Notes: a model not told the origin generated them from the letters alone. Counted from the stretch's first letter, positions 29,687 to 40,936 are shown. The stretch: DNA of 64,000 nt from Ancistrus triradiatus (GCA_025084515.1 JAJAGP010000347.1:398006-462005); one strand, 5' to 3'. Translations and numbers: made by a program.

Positions 29687-31029
29687 TGTAAGGGGTCGGG
29701 CTGCTCTCCGTCCTTGTGGACTATAGAGGGCAGCATTGACCCCCTAACGTTATTCCCACGCTCGTACGGCGTTTTGTGGCCCACAAACGCCGGTTTAACG
29801 TGGCATTAATTGCCAATTAATCAGCACCGGCTGACTCAGGTATTTAAGGCCTCTCCTGAGTCCGGTCGGTGCTCTACCATTGCACTTCATTCTCATACTA
29901 CGCATAGGCTAGACCGCGCCTTTTGGTGATAGCTGAACCCGCGCTTCACCTCCACTTTAGTACCACTACTCTCATAACCACCAAGACAAAACCGCTTTGC
30001 TTAACCTTCTGTGATCGGTGACCGTAGTAGGCAGGCCACGGGTAAGCTCGCCCTCTTTGCAGATAGCCAGCTTGGTAAGTCCGCAAGGCTTGATTGTAAA
30101 TATGGCTGTAGAAGATCAGGACAGGGTCAGATCCCCCCCTGGGTCACCGGTTCCTGGGTAGCAATCCCTCGGTCTCCCTCCGCCGTGCGGCGGCGTGGCC
30201 CGTGCTGCCCCTTCGCGGTCTGGGCGATCCGGGGGGAGGCTTGGTCCGCCCGTTCTTTCTTCGGCCGACGCAGTACGAGGGGCGCTGGTTAGAGTCCAGC
30301 ATTGTCCCTCAATAATCCGCGGCGTCTTTTCATGCTCCGTCCATGTTTGCCCCCACGCGTATCCAAGGCCCCGTGGACGGAATACCGTGAAAACCCGCTT
30401 CGCAAATGCGTGTCCCTTCCTCTCTCGTTTCTTTCTTCGGAGAAAACCGGATGTGTCCGCTTTCATCACGCAGCCTTGGGTGTGTTGAATGAATTCCCCA
30501 AGGTCTTTTTTTTCGGCAGTCCGCTCGTTCCCGTCTCCCTTAAGCGGTTTCTGCATTCCATTCGACCGCGGCTTGTGCCGTCCTCGCTTCCGTACTCCCC
30601 GGTTTCCTGCCTGGCGTAATATTAGTTTCCTTTTGTCTTAATTCCTTTTTCTGCCTTGGTTTTGTTTCAGCTGCAGTAGTGCTACAAATATAAACAGCAC
30701 TTCTGTCTGCTGAGCATGTTCTGGAGCGCTGTGCTATCGCTATGCTGGTTCAGCGCGTGCACGCGACCCGTTCCAGCGCGATCGCTCTGCGCATGCACGG
30801 ACTAGTGCGCCGCCAGCCTCCTGCCTGGCGTGATATTGGTTTCCTTTTATCTTAATTCCATTTCTCTGTTTTGGTTTTGTTTCAGCTGCAGTAGTGCTAC
30901 AAATATAAACAGCACTTCTGTCTGCTGAGCAGCTACTTCACTACTTCCATCTGGAGCTAACTGCACTTGGGTCCCGAAAACCCTTATCTCTTTATTTTTT
31001 AACGGTGCGCCCCCTGGGCCCCCGTAACA
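29687..31029 (+). repeat. Solo LTR C
   Basis: TGTAAGGGG ... CCCCCGTAACA, 1343 bp, flanked by GATAT at 29682-29686 and 31030-31034. Its 3' end matches LTR A. TATTTAAG near 29839 is a likely TATA box. No gag or pol lies beside it, so the internal part was lost by LTR-LTR recombination. It contains two long direct repeats (30606-30716 and 30820-30931). Confidence 0.93.
30606..30931 (+). repeat. Two 111-bp direct repeats in LTR C
   Basis: Copies at 30606-30716 and 30820-30931 share CCTGCCTGGCGT at the start and CTGCTGAGCA at the end, with few substitutions. Each begins with an A-box-like TGGCGTAATAT/TGGCGTGATAT, similar to the tRNA-like part of LTR D. Confidence 0.85.
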
Positions 31030-31074
31030 GATATCCCAATAAAATTTGTGATATCCCTAAACAGATTTGACATA

Positions 31075-32678
31075 CAGTGGGGCAAAAAAGTATTTCGTCA
31101 GCCACTAATTGTGCAAGTTCAGTTCTCCTACTTAGAAAGATGAGAGAGGTCTGTAATTTTCATCATAGCTACACTTCAACTATGAGACACAGAAATGAGA
31201 AAAAAATCCAGGAAATCACATTGTAGGATTTTTAAAGAATTTAATTGTAAATGTTGGTTGAAAATAAGTATTTGGTCAATAACATAAGTTCAACTCAATA
31301 CTTTGTAACATAACCTTTGTTGGCATGACAGAGGTCAAATGTTGACTCTAAGCCTTCACCAGCTTTGCACACACTGTAGCTGGTATTTTGGCCAATTCCT
31401 CCATGCAGATCTCCTCTAGAGCAGTGATGTTTTGGGGCAACACAGACTTTCAACTCCCTCCACACATTTTCTATAGGGTTGAGGTCTGGAGACTGGTTAG
31501 TCCACTCCAGGACCTTGAAATGCTTGTTACGGAGCCACTGCTTCGTTGTCCGAGCGGTGTGTTTGGGATCATTTTCATTCTGGAAGACCCAGCCACGTTT
31601 CATCTTCAATGCTCTCACTGATGGAAGGAGGTTTTGGCTTAAAATCTCACGATACATGGCCCCGTTCATTCTTCCCTTAACACGGATCAGTTGTCCTGTC
31701 CCCTTTGCAGAAAAACAGCCCCAACGCATGATGTTTTCACCCCCATGCTTTACAGTAGGTATGGTGTTCATGGGATGCAACACAGCATTCTTCTTCTTCC
31801 AAACACGGCGAGTTGAGTTTTTACCAAAAAGTTCTGTTTTGGTTTCATCTGACCACATGACATTCTCCCAGTCTGGATCTTCTTCTGGATCATCCATATG
31901 CTCTCTGGCAAACTTCAGAAGGGCCTGGACATGTACTGGTTTAAGCAGGGGGACACGCCTGGCACTGCAGGATCTGAGTCCCTCTCGGCATAGTCTGTTA
32001 CTGATGGTAGCCTTTGTTACTTTGGTTCCAGCTCTCTGCAGGTCATTCATAAGGTCCCTCTATGTAGTTCTGGCTCTCTTGTATTTATGCTCACCGTTCC
32101 ATGATCATTTTTCCCCCCACGGATGATTGTGTTGGGGCCCCAGAATTGAGGGAGATTATCAATGGTCTTTTATGTTCTTCCATTTTCTTACAATGTGCTC
32201 CACAGTTGATTTATTGACCTCAACGCTGCTTTGCCTATTGTAGATTCCCTCTTCCCCAGCCTGTGCATGTGTAACAATTTTTCTTCCTGGTGTTCTTCGG
32301 CATCTCTTGGTCTTGGGCCATGGTTGAGTTTGGAGTCTGCTGTTGGAGGGCTGTGACGGTGTCTTTTATACAGATAACAAGGTCAACAGGTGCCATTAAT
32401 ACAGGTTTTACGAGTGAAGGACAGAAGAGCTTCTTAAAGAAGAAGTTACAGGTCTGTGAGAGCCAGAAATCTTGCTTGTTTGTTGGTGATCAAATACTTA
32501 TTTTCCACCATGATTTACAATTAAATTCTTTAAAAATCCTACAATGTGATTTGCTTTTCTCATTTTGTCTCTCATATTTGAAGTGTACCTATCATGACAA
32601 TTACAGACCTCTCTCATCTTTCTAAGCAGGAGAACTTGCTCAATCGGTGGCTGACTAAATACTTTTTTTGCCCCACTG
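31075..32678 (-). mobile_element. Tc1-a copy 3, best preserved
   Basis: CAGTGGGGCAAAAAAG ... CTTTTTTTGCCCCACTG with TA at 31073-31074 and 32679-32680; 1604 bp. It lies only 40 bases after the target duplication of LTR C. Confidence 0.94.
31295..32321 (-). pseudogene. Tc1-a transposase, copy 3, catalytic domain open
   Basis: The frame 31295-32050 (251 residues) spans the whole DDE domain: WSDETKTELFGKNSTRRVW (Asp), NDPKHTARTTKQWLR (Asp) and NPIENVWRELKV (Glu), ending GYVTKY-stop. The region preceding it holds KATISNRLCREGLRSCSARR. The N-terminal DNA-binding part (from the ATG at 32321) is broken by several indels and a stop between 32050 and 32300. A full-length protein cannot be made. Of the three copies this one has the best catalytic half. 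Confidence 0.9.
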
Positions 32679-32680
32679 TA

Positions 32681-33151
32681 TATAAGTGGATATAAGTCGA
32701 TAAACGTATCATCAGATATAACCATGAGACGGGAACAGAAATAAACACCACTGTGATTTGTCAAAACCTACAGAGCCTGTGGGAAAACAAGTGCTACCAT
32801 CAGAGGTGCCAAAGAAAAGTTTTATTTGGGCATGAAATCTATTAAATACTTCCAATGTTTGTACTGGATATAAGAGAAGGGTATATTTGTGAACCGTTTT
32901 AAGTTATTCTTTGTTATCTTGCTGTTAAATGTCTTTTATTATTCAGCTGTTAAACTGGTCACACCAATAGCACCCACCAGAACATGAAAACAAACATTCG
33001 TACTGAACACTACCTCTAAAAAATGTCACAGATATTTCACACATAGCAATACACACTCCTATGCACACTGCTATTCTATATTTGTATATTTGTTATTCTG
33101 TATTTGAATTGAACACGCTGATACTTCTGTGGACAGAAATGGCTTCACTGT

Positions 33152-33210
<59 letters not shown>

Positions 33211-33975
33211 GATTTGTTGATGTAACTTTAAGAAAACATACATTTTAGATCCATCAAACCATATAGCAGTTAATTTGAAGAAAGTCATTACACTGATTTG
33301 ACTGAAATTTCAAATCAGTCAGTGTTCTATGAGCAATAGCTCTCTGTTAACACAACATTGTTTTAATTTAATGTAACCTAAGCTTTCACATAAAAAAAAA
33401 TATTTCAGCATGGAAATACATTGAAAAAACTGGAGTTTAAGAACACTCAGTTAATATATTTATACTTGTATTAATTGCTGGTTTTAATTTAACTAAGATC
33501 TCAGTCAGGTTAACTACATATAACTAATTGTATTGGCATTTCAAAACGTTACCCTGGTTGCCTTAAAATTGTTAGTTGTATTGACTTATAACTAAAGTTA
33601 CCATAACACACATATGCATTTGTCAGTTCTGAGGGACTGAATTATATAACACAAATAAGTCAACATGTACAAACAAGCAACACTGATAATGCAACACTGA
33701 TATTTTTTAAATGCTTAATAAGAGTTCAATTAAAGATAATTGTGTTTGTGTGAGAATTAGTAAGACAGTCTTTATGCATAAGACCTGTAACAAATCCAAA
33801 TGGTAGCAAAGCAGACCATCTCTTACACTATATGTCATAACACTTAACATTTAACAGTACATCAATATGAAAAACACTTCTTTAAGAGCATATCAAAAGG
33901 CTTATCAAAAGGCCACAGGCGGCCTCTCAAGCCAAATGTGACAGAGCAAGTTCCACGGTAGATGAAGGCAATGAA
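32681..33975. other. AT-rich interval with a CA microsatellite
   Basis: (AC)n covers 33154-33209. No reading frame or known repeat family is recognised in the rest. Confidence 0.5.
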
Positions 33976-34230
33976 TCAGGGGCTGTGGGGCCCCTGGGCC
34001 ACTAACGATGCCGAGCTTGGAGGCACTGCTGACAAGTCAGGGACATCAGGAGCATTGGGGCCCACCTTGTCAATGTTTGGAACCTCAGAAACTGGCTGGG
34101 TGATGTAAGGAGCCTCCGGAGCTGACACGGTGACGACAGCAGCCTTAGGGGCCACTGTGGAGATGTCAGGAGTGTCAGTAAGAGGAGTGTTATCAGCCGC
34201 CATGACATCAAGATCATCAGGGGTCACCAA
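33976..34230 (-). CDS. Short Pro/Val/Asp-rich repeat ORF
   Basis: 84 residues starting MVTPDDLDVMAADNTPLTD. The body is built from loose repeats of the form (V/A)PxxxDVxxVxPxAP. It lies just inside an LTR-like block (34260-34790) on the same strand, a position like that of the repeat ORFs of elements H and F, so I suspect a fragment of a third such element. No database-type domain is recognised. It may not be expressed. Confidence 0.4.
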   Translation of the reverse strand: MVTPDDLDVMAADNTPLTDTPDISTVAPKAAVVTVSAPEAPYITQPVSEVPNIDKVGPNAPDVPDLSAVPPSSASLVAQGPHSP

Positions 34231-34259
34231 GATGGTGTCAGTGGTTGCTGGAATGCCAC

Positions 34260-34790
34260 CAGGTTATATAGGATATTGTGAGTTAGTTAAATTTTTTTTA
34301 ATGAAAATGCAATACCAAACTGATTGAAATAAAGCAACCAAACCATTGAGGCAGAGGGATAATACAGGAGTCTAAGAATACTGGCACAGAACAGGGTGGA
34401 AGTGGGAGAAACGTGCGGCGGCGTGACGAGCCTTCCCAACCAGGGAGAGTCCAGGGTCCACAGTGGTGGTAGGCAAGATGCACAGTGGGGCTGGAGCTCT
34501 GGAAGATGGGTTCACAGGGTGTAAGACCAGGCAGGACTGCGGGAAGAAACAAAAATAAGCAAGGAACAAAAACCTGGCGTGGGAGCCGAAAATGGGAAAA
34601 AGTAACACGGGGTAAAAAATGTCTGGATACAAAACTGATGCATACTAGCAAAGCTAGAGCAGCCACCAGGGCTATAGGAGAAAACAAAAGGCTAGCGTAA
34701 GCGGGCTAGGCTAGGCTAAACTCAAGGCAACAAAGAGTCAAGGGCTAGGCTAAACACTAGTGATATTCAGCAGCGAGTAACCGTGAGAAG
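34260..34790 (-). repeat. LTR-like block related to LTR F
   Basis: AAAAACCTGGCGTGGGAGCC near 34560 matches AAAACCTGGCATGGGAGCC near 53361 in LTR F, and GGCTAGGCTA words are shared around 34705 and 53478. The ends are not resolved. Confidence 0.45.
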
Positions 34791-34839
34791 CTTGGCTAGG
34801 AGCTCTAGGAGCATCAAAACATGACAAAGAAAGAACCTG

Positions 34840-35900
34840 ACTGGTACCAGGGTTCGTGTGCCCGAAGGTACTAGGTACCAGGCACGAGGAAGCCACCGGT
34901 TTAATTTGGGAAATGTGAAATGATTGGTGGATGCGCATATGTCGAGGAAGTTTTAAGCAGACGGTAGAGGGATTAACGGCCTTTTCAATGGGAAACAGAC
35001 CAACGTAACTGGGCGCCAGCTTCTTGGACTCCACTTTAAGTGGGATGTCTCTTGCTGAGAGCCAGACCATCTGCCCTGGGGTGTACATGGGGCTGGGTCT
35101 CCACCGGCGGTCCGTGGAGTGTTGGGTGGTGTCGCAAACCTTCAGGGGTGCCGCACGAGTAGTCGTCCAAACCCACTTCCGTAAGTGATGGTGGGGACCG
35201 TCAGAGGGGACCGTCTCCTCAGGTTAAAGGTCCGTGACCAGGGATGGCAGATAGCCTAGTGAGGCCTCAAAGGGCGAAAGTCTGGAGGCGGAGCTGGGCA
35301 GCATATTGTGGGCGTACTCCACCCAGCCCAGATGTTGACTCCAGGTGGCAGGATGCTGGGCGGACAGGCATGCAGAGTGGCCTCGATTTCCTGGTTGGCC
35401 CGCTCAACCTGCCAGTTGGATTGGGGGTGAAACTCCGACGTGAGGCTGGGCGTGGCCCCAATGGCAAGACAGAAGGCCCTCCAGACCTGTGATGTGAACT
35501 GTGGCCCCCAGTCGGATACAATATCTACGGGGATCCCGTGCACCTTCAATACTTGGTCAAACAGGATCTTGGCGGTTTCCAAGGCAGATGGAAGTTTGGG
35601 TAGTGGAATGAGGCGAACGGTCTTAGAGAACCAATCGATTACAGTTAATATGGTCGTGTGGCCTTCGGACGCCAGGAGACCAGTCATAAAGTCCACGGCA
35701 ATATACGTCCAAGGTCAGCCAGGAACAGGCAGTGGCTGGAGAAGCCCCGCTGGGGGCTGGTGAAGGGCCTTACTGCGGGCACACGTAGCGCAGGCTGCCA
35801 TGAACTGGCAGACGTTCTGATCCATCTTACCCCACCAAAAGTACCTCTTTATGAGGGCGAGGGTGCGATGACTGCCAGGCTGGCCAGCGAACTTTGATTC
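34840..35900 (-). pseudogene. pol: Integrase of gypsy element G
   Basis: Minus strand. The zinc-binding region (ALIKRYFWWGKMDQNV, CATCARSKA) is at 35770-35880. The core is at 35256-35696: DFMTGLLASEGHTTI (Asp), VSDWGPQFTSQVW (Asp; most relatives have Arg at Trp) and SNWQVERANQEIE (Glu; relatives have NGQ). The C-terminal domain lies at 34870-35088 with GQMVWLSARDIPLK and KLAPSYVGLFPIEKAVN. The chromodomain is missing, as the frame switches to unrelated text near 34860. Several frameshifts. Confidence 0.85.
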
Positions 35901-35979
35901 ATGCCCCCAGGTCCACCCCCAGGGTCAGGTTCCATCCACTGTGCTTCCCGGATGGTGCATTTGATTTCCCAAGTGAGAC

Positions 35980-36769
35980 GGACCACCAGGCAGTCCGGCG
36001 AGATGATGGGGTCTGGGGAATCCTCGGTCCGTCCAAACCAGGAACGGCTGTTCAGCCCCCTCTAGCCAGTGCCACTATTCCTCCAGCGCCAGCTTGATGG
36101 TGAGAAGCTCTCGGGTGCCCACATCATAGTTCATCTCGACCGGAGTGAAGCGATTGGAAAAGAAAGCACAGGGGTGAAGCTTATTATCTGGACCCCCATG
36201 CTGGGACAGGACCGCGCCTGCCTAGATCTAATGCATCCACCTTGTTTGCTGGGGTCTGGTTGTGCCAACACAGGAGCAGACGTGAACAATTTCTTGAGCT
36301 TGGTCAAGGCCGCTTCGGCCTGCTGGGTCCAGAGGAACGGCTGCTTAGTGGAGGTGAGTCAGGTCAGAGGGGCTTCTACCTTACTGTAGTCGTGGATTAA
36401 TTTACTATAAAAGTTAGCAAACCCCAAGAATCGCTGCAGTTCTTTACGTCCAGACGGGATGGGACACTCTGCAACTGCCTGGATCTCGGATGGGTCCGCA
36501 TTGATGCACCCCCTCTGGACGATGTATCCCAGGAATGGTACCAACGTGGCGTGAAACTGGCACTTCTCGGCCTTGACGAAAAGCCTGTTCTCCAGCAGGT
36601 GGGTGAGGACCAGGCATACGTGTCTAACGTGCTCCTTCTTGGACCGGGAAAAGATCAGGATATCGTCTAGGTAGACAAAAACAAAACGGTTAAGGAAATC
36701 ACGCAAAACGTCATTGATAAATGCCTGGAACACAGAAGGAGCATTGGTTAACCATATTAATTTGGTCAT
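35980..36769 (-). pseudogene. pol: RT and RNase H of gypsy element G
   Basis: The frame 36359-36769 holds TNAPSVFQAFINDVLRDFLN, VFVYLDDILIFSRSKKEHV and AEKCQFHATLVPFLGYIV, the catalytic half of RT. RNase H follows (35980-36360) with NYDVGTRELLTIKLALEE and WHWLEGAEQPFLVWTD, interrupted by a stop and indels. The 5' part of RT, protease and gag are absent; the element is cut off at 36769. Sequence differs clearly from A and B, so this is a separate family. Confidence 0.88.
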
Positions 36770-37114
36770 AGTATGGAAACTGTTCTGCTGATACCTCAGA
36801 TTTAACTATACTGTAGACGACAATACTGTCCACTAATAGACATACTTAAAAATGGGTAGGGATGTCAGTACAGTTGTGCTGTACTTTTTTCCCTGCTAGA
36901 AAGTAATTTGTTTCTCTTGGCAATCATGTTCATAAAAATGACATTCCTTATGAAAACATTAATTTCATAAAGCATTAATAAAGCATCATCGTTTCATAAA
37001 GCATCATAAAGCATCATCATTCATTAATTTCATAATTTCTCTTTACATTTGTAAACTCTTTACATTTGAAGAGACAAATAGTACTACTGCCCTAAATACC
37101 TTGTCGAATGTATA
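36770..37114. other. AT-rich interval, no gene
   Basis: There are short repeated words around 36965-37030 (ATAAAGCATCAT three times). Nothing else is recognised. Confidence 0.5.
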
Positions 37115-37119
37115 GGTAT

Positions 37120-37643
37120 TGTCACGGATCGCCAGGAGATCGGACTTTGCGCTCTTCCGTGCCGCCAGGGGGCGATCTGGTCATGGACAAGTGCGGTTCT
37201 CCGCCAGACTGTGGAGCACTCGAGGGAGAAGCTAGGGCACACATGACTTTCAGGTGATCGAGCCTCTATTTAGGCAGTGTCCTAGCCCTCCCTCAGTGCG
37301 GAGTATTGCTTGGGAATCTGTCCCTTTTGACTGTCGTGGCGTTTGCGTTTGTCATATTTGTTTGCACGCATTATCCCGGTGAGCCCGCTTCTGTGGAGTG
37401 TCCTGCAGTAGCCGGGGGTATTTCTTGTTTATATTAATATTTGGTGAATCCGCTTTTGTTATAGTTCTGCGGTAGCCTGTGTCATTATTTCAGTTCGTTT
37501 GAGCTAATCATGTATGTTTTGCCGACGTGGTGTTCGGGTCAGGTCTCTATTAGCAGTATGCTTATTTATGTTGGTATTTAAGTTGTGTTCGGGCTTGTTT
37601 CCATTTGACATTGTGGTTATTTATGTTTGTATTACGTTTGGCT
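37120..37643 (+). repeat. 5' LTR of element H, 3' end missing
   Basis: It matches the 3' LTR from TGTCACGGATCGCC to TATTACGTTTGGCT (37643), then diverges. The last ~85 bases, with the expected TGACA end and primer site, were lost. TATTTAGG at 37267 is the likely TATA box, leaving a U3 of about 147 bases. Confidence 0.85.
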
Positions 37644-37749
37644 CAAGGCTGGAACCGTAGGTGAGTTCTACGAGAAGCTAAAATTTTGTTTTGGATCCCC
37701 ACGGGGTTTCACGGACACCAAAACCACTAGTTAAGGTGTTTCTGAACAC

Positions 37750-37944
37750 ATGAGCTCAGTAAAGGAACCCATAGCGTGGGATATAGGTCCCTATAACAGA
37801 GACAAGCCGGAGTTTATCACTCGCCCTGTCCGGGCTGCGTTGGCTGGTCGTGTGCTGGATCTCCAGCTTGCCAGCAGCCGGACCAGTTTGGTCCAGCTTC
37901 GGCGAATACATGTAACGTCCGATAATCCGGTTTCTGACAGATAG
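37750..37944 (+). CDS. N-terminal part of the element H protein
   Basis: 64 residues: MSSVKEPIAWDIGPYNRDKP, then RPVRAALAGRVLDLQLASS, ending SDNPVSDR-stop. The first 17-residue repeat (IVVG...) begins in a neighbouring frame at the very stop codon, so a single-base indel probably separated this unique leader from the repeat ORF. I do not recognise the leader. Neighbouring frames offer no alternative start. Confidence 0.5.
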   Translation: MSSVKEPIAWDIGPYNRDKPEFITRPVRAALAGRVLDLQLASSRTSLVQLRRIHVTSDNPVSDR

Positions 37945-37999
37945 TTGTGGGTGTTCTCATTATTCAGACCACACTAGTTCATTACTTGAACCGATAGTT

Positions 38000-39238
38000 G
38001 TGGAAACCCGTGTTCTAGACCACACTAGTTCCGTGTGTGAACCGATAGTTGTGGATACTCGTGATTCTACCCACACTGGCTCCGTATTTGAGCCGATAGT
38101 TGTGGATATTCGTGTTTCAGACCACACTAGTTCATTACTTGAACCGACAGTTGTGGATACTCGTGTTTCAGACCACACTAGCTCAGTATTTGAGCCGATA
38201 GTTGTGGATACTCGTGTTCCAGACCACAGTAGTTCATTACGTGAATCGATAGTTGTGGATACTCGTGTTTCGGACCACACTAGTTCCGTACTTGAACCGA
38301 TAGTTGTGGATACTCGTGTTCCAGACCACACTAGTCCATTACGTGAACCGATAGTTGTGGATACTCGTAATTCTGACCACATTAGTTCCGTATTTGAACC
38401 GATAGTTGTGGATACTCGTGTTCCAGACCACACTAGTTCAGTACTTGAACCGCATGCTGTGGATATTTGTGAGTCTGACCTCGCAGACTCGTTATTTGGA
38501 CCAGTAACTGTGGGTAATTGTGTTTATGAACAAGCTAGCTCCGTTATTGAGCCAATAGCTTCTCCGTGTCACGATCCTGAACAAGCTAGCTCAGTTGACG
38601 AGCCGATAGCTTCTCCGTGTCATGTTTCTGTACAAGCTAGCTCAGTAATGGAGCCGATAGCTTCCCTGTTTCCTGTTTCTGTACAAGCTAGCTCAGTAAT
38701 CGAGCCGATAGCTTCTCCGCGTCATGTTTCTGTACAAGCTAGCTTAGTAATTGAGCCGATAGCTTCTCTGTTTCCTGTTTCTGCACAAGCTAGCTCAGTT
38801 AACGAGCCGATAGCTTCTCCGAGTCATGTTTCTGTACAAGCTAGCTCAGTAATCGAGCTGATAGCTTCTCTGTTTCCTGTTTCTGTACAAGCTAGCTCAG
38901 TAATCGAGCCGATAGCTTCTCTGTGTCATGTTTCTGTAGAAGCTAGCTCAGTAATCAAGCCGATAGCTTCTCTGTGTCCAGTTTCTGTACAAGCTAGCTC
39001 AGTAATCGAGCCGATAGCTTCTCAGTTTTCTGTTTCTGTACTAGCTAGCTCAGTCGTTGTAGAGCCGTCAGCGATCGATGTTCGGCTTTCTGAGCTCACT
39101 AGCGGCGTACCGATTCCTGCACCACGGACTTTTGTGCCACGGACACTCACATCATGGACATTTGCACCAACTCCTGCACCACGGACATTTGCGCCTACTC
39201 CTGCACCACGCACATTGGTGCCAATTTCCGCTCCATAG
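38000..39238 (+). CDS. Element H repeat protein, 17-residue units
   Basis: 412 residues, no known domain. It is made of about 21 tandem 51-bp units. The first ten or so follow EPIVVDTRVxDHTSSVx; the next ten follow EPIASLFPVSVQASSVI. Both blocks share the SSVxEPI core, so they come from one ancestral unit. The tail has PAPRTFxPTPAPRTF units. It ends at TAG 39236, but the same frame continues open after it. Ser/Val/Pro-rich, without Cys-rich or membrane segments. Function unknown. Confidence 0.6.
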   Translation: METRVLDHTSSVCEPIVVDTRDSTHTGSVFEPIVVDIRVSDHTSSLLEPTVVDTRVSDHTSSVFEPIVVDTRVPDHSSSLRESIVVDTRVSDHTSSVLEPIVVDTRVPDHTSPLREPIVVDTRNSDHISSVFEPIVVDTRVPDHTSSVLEPHAVDICESDLADSLFGPVTVGNCVYEQASSVIEPIASPCHDPEQASSVDEPIASPCHVSVQASSVMEPIASLFPVSVQASSVIEPIASPRHVSVQASLVIEPIASLFPVSAQASSVNEPIASPSHVSVQASSVIELIASLFPVSVQASSVIEPIASLCHVSVEASSVIKPIASLCPVSVQASSVIEPIASQFSVSVLASSVVVEPSAIDVRLSELTSGVPIPAPRTFVPRTLTSWTFAPTPAPRTFAPTPAPRTLVPISAP

Positions 39239-40240
39239 ACTCTCGCATCTCAGACATTCACACCAATGCCAGCATCGAGGGTGAAGGATCCTGTGGATGT
39301 GCCGAGGGCGACCGTTCCAGTGCCAGCACCAAGGGTGAAGGTTCCCATGGTCATACCGAGAGCGTCTGTTCCAGTGCCAGCATCGAGGGTGAAGGTTCCC
39401 GTGGTTTTGCCAAGGGCAACCGTTCCAGTGCCAGCACCGAGGGTGAAGGTTCCCGTGGTCGTGCCGAATAGCGTCTGTTCCAGTGCCAGCACCGAGGGTG
39501 AAGGTTCCCATGGTCGTGCCGAGGGCGACCGTTCCAGTGCCAGCACCGAGGGTGAAGGTTCCCGTGGTTGTGCCGAGAGCGTTTGTTCCAGTGCCAGCAC
39601 CGAGGGTGAAGGTTCCCGTGGTCATGCCGAGTGCAACCGTTCCAGTGCCAGCACCAAGAGTGAAGGTTCCCGTGGTCGTGCCGAGAGTGATTGTTCCAGT
39701 GCCAGCACCCAGGAGATCTGCTCCAGTAGCCGTGCCGAGGGCAACTGGTCCTGTGACCATGCCGAGAGCAGCGGATCCAGTGGCTGTGCCGAGAGCGAGT
39801 GTTCCTGTGCCTGTACCCGTATTGTCTGTTTCAGGTCCTGTGGACATGTCCAGGACCGCGGATCCAGTGGCTGTGCCGAGGGCGACAGCTGATCCAGTGG
39901 CTGTGCCGAGGGCGACTGGTCCTGTGAACGAGAGGATGGCAGCGGATCCAGTGGCTGTGCCGAGGATGTGTGTTCCATTACCAGCAACGAGGAGATCTCC
40001 TCTAGTAGCCGTGCCGAGGGCTACTGGTCCTGTGGACATGTCGAGGGCAGCGGATCCAGTGGTCATGCTGAGAGCGAGTGATCCTGTGGCCTTGCCTGAG
40101 GCTGTGTGTCTGGAAGAGGCCTTGCCAGAGGCCATGCATTCGTCAGAGGCCCAGTGGAAGGCCGTAAGTTCCCGTGAGGTCCAGCAGGTGGCAGAGATCG
40201 GGCTGTTTTCCTCGCTCCCCCCAGGGTCCGCTGGTAGAGG
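39239..40240 (+). pseudogene. Element H repeat protein, 18-residue units
   Basis: This continues the previous ORF past a TAG and across an indel near 39468 (resuming at 39483). It has about eight regular 54-bp units VPVPAPRVKVPVVVPRAT, then looser units with GPVDMSRAADPVAVP. It includes VPVPAPRRSAPVAVP, which matches STPVPAPRSSAPVSAP in element F. The last part reads ALPEAVCLEEALPEA and runs to the polypurine tract. One stop and one frameshift are the only lesions seen. Confidence 0.55.
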
Positions 40241-40322
40241 ATGCCCCCTGACAGGACAAGTGGGCCAAAGGGGCCTGTTAAGGAGTCCTGGCTTTGTGTC
40301 GGGCTCCTTGGGGGGGGGGTTA

Positions 40323-40931
40323 TGTCACGGATCGCCGGGAGATCGGACTTTGCGCAATTCCGCAATTCCGATCTGGTCATGGACAAATGCGGTTCTCCGC
40401 CAGACTGTGGAGCACTCGAGGGAGAAGCTAGGGCACTCATGACTTTCAAGTGATCGAGCCGCTATTTAGGCAGTGTCCTAGCCCTCCCTCAGTGCGGAGT
40501 ATTGCTTGGGAATCTGTCCCTTTTGACTGTCATGGCGTTTGCGTTTGTCATACTCGTTTGCACTCATTATCCCGGTGAGCCCGCTTCTGTGGAGTGTCCT
40601 GCGGTAGCCGGGGGTATTTTTTGTTTATATTAATATTCGGTAAGTCCGCTTTTGTTATAGTTCTGTGGTAGCCTGTGTCATCATTTCAGTTCGTTTGAGC
40701 TAATCATGTATGTTTTGCCGATGTGGTGTTCGGGTCAGGTCTCTGTTAGCAGTATGCTTATTTATGTTATTTAATTATGGTATTTAATTTGTGTTCGGGC
40801 TTGTTTCCATTTGACATTGTAGTTATTTACGTTTGTATTACGTTTGGCTTTGAGTTAAGTAAACTATATGGTTATTTATATAGAACCTGCGTTCGTCTTC
40901 TCCATGCCTGTTAGGCAACCCCGTCATGACA
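40323..40931 (+). repeat. 3' LTR of element H
   Basis: TGTCACGGATCGCC to CCCGTCATGACA, 609 bp, with perfect TGTCA/TGACA ends. TATTTAGG is at 40463. It differs from the 5' LTR in a short stretch near 40357-40372 and by a 13-base insertion near 40770. Confidence 0.92.
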
Positions 40932-40936
40932 GGTAT

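Larger units (their letters stand above)
37120..40931 (+). mobile_element. Element H: complete LTR element with a repeat-protein ORF
   Basis: TGTCACGG ... CATGACA, flanked by GGTAT at 37115-37119 and 40932-40936, so it moved as a unit. Two LTRs (37120-37643 truncated; 40323-40931, 609 bp). A G-rich polypurine tract (about 40308-40319) precedes the 3' LTR. Between the LTRs there is no gag, protease, RT or integrase; instead one long sense-strand repeat ORF. It must be mobilised by another element's enzymes if at all. Confidence 0.9.

Noticed and set aside
30116..30556. 146-codon minus-strand frame
   Set aside because: It lies inside solo LTR C on the antisense strand.
37960..38433. Minus-strand frame with WSxTRVSTTIGS repeats
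   Set aside because: Antisense of the 51-bp repeats; it does not continue over the second repeat block, whereas the sense frame does.
38000..39060. Regular 51-bp repeats as a possible CRISPR array
   Set aside because: The units are contiguous with no unique spacers, and the sequence is eukaryotic and inside an LTR element.
39152..40135. Minus-strand frame of 327 codons with TGTxALGT repeats
   Set aside because: It is the antisense of the 54-bp repeats of element H. Element orientation from LTRs and polypurine tract is plus.
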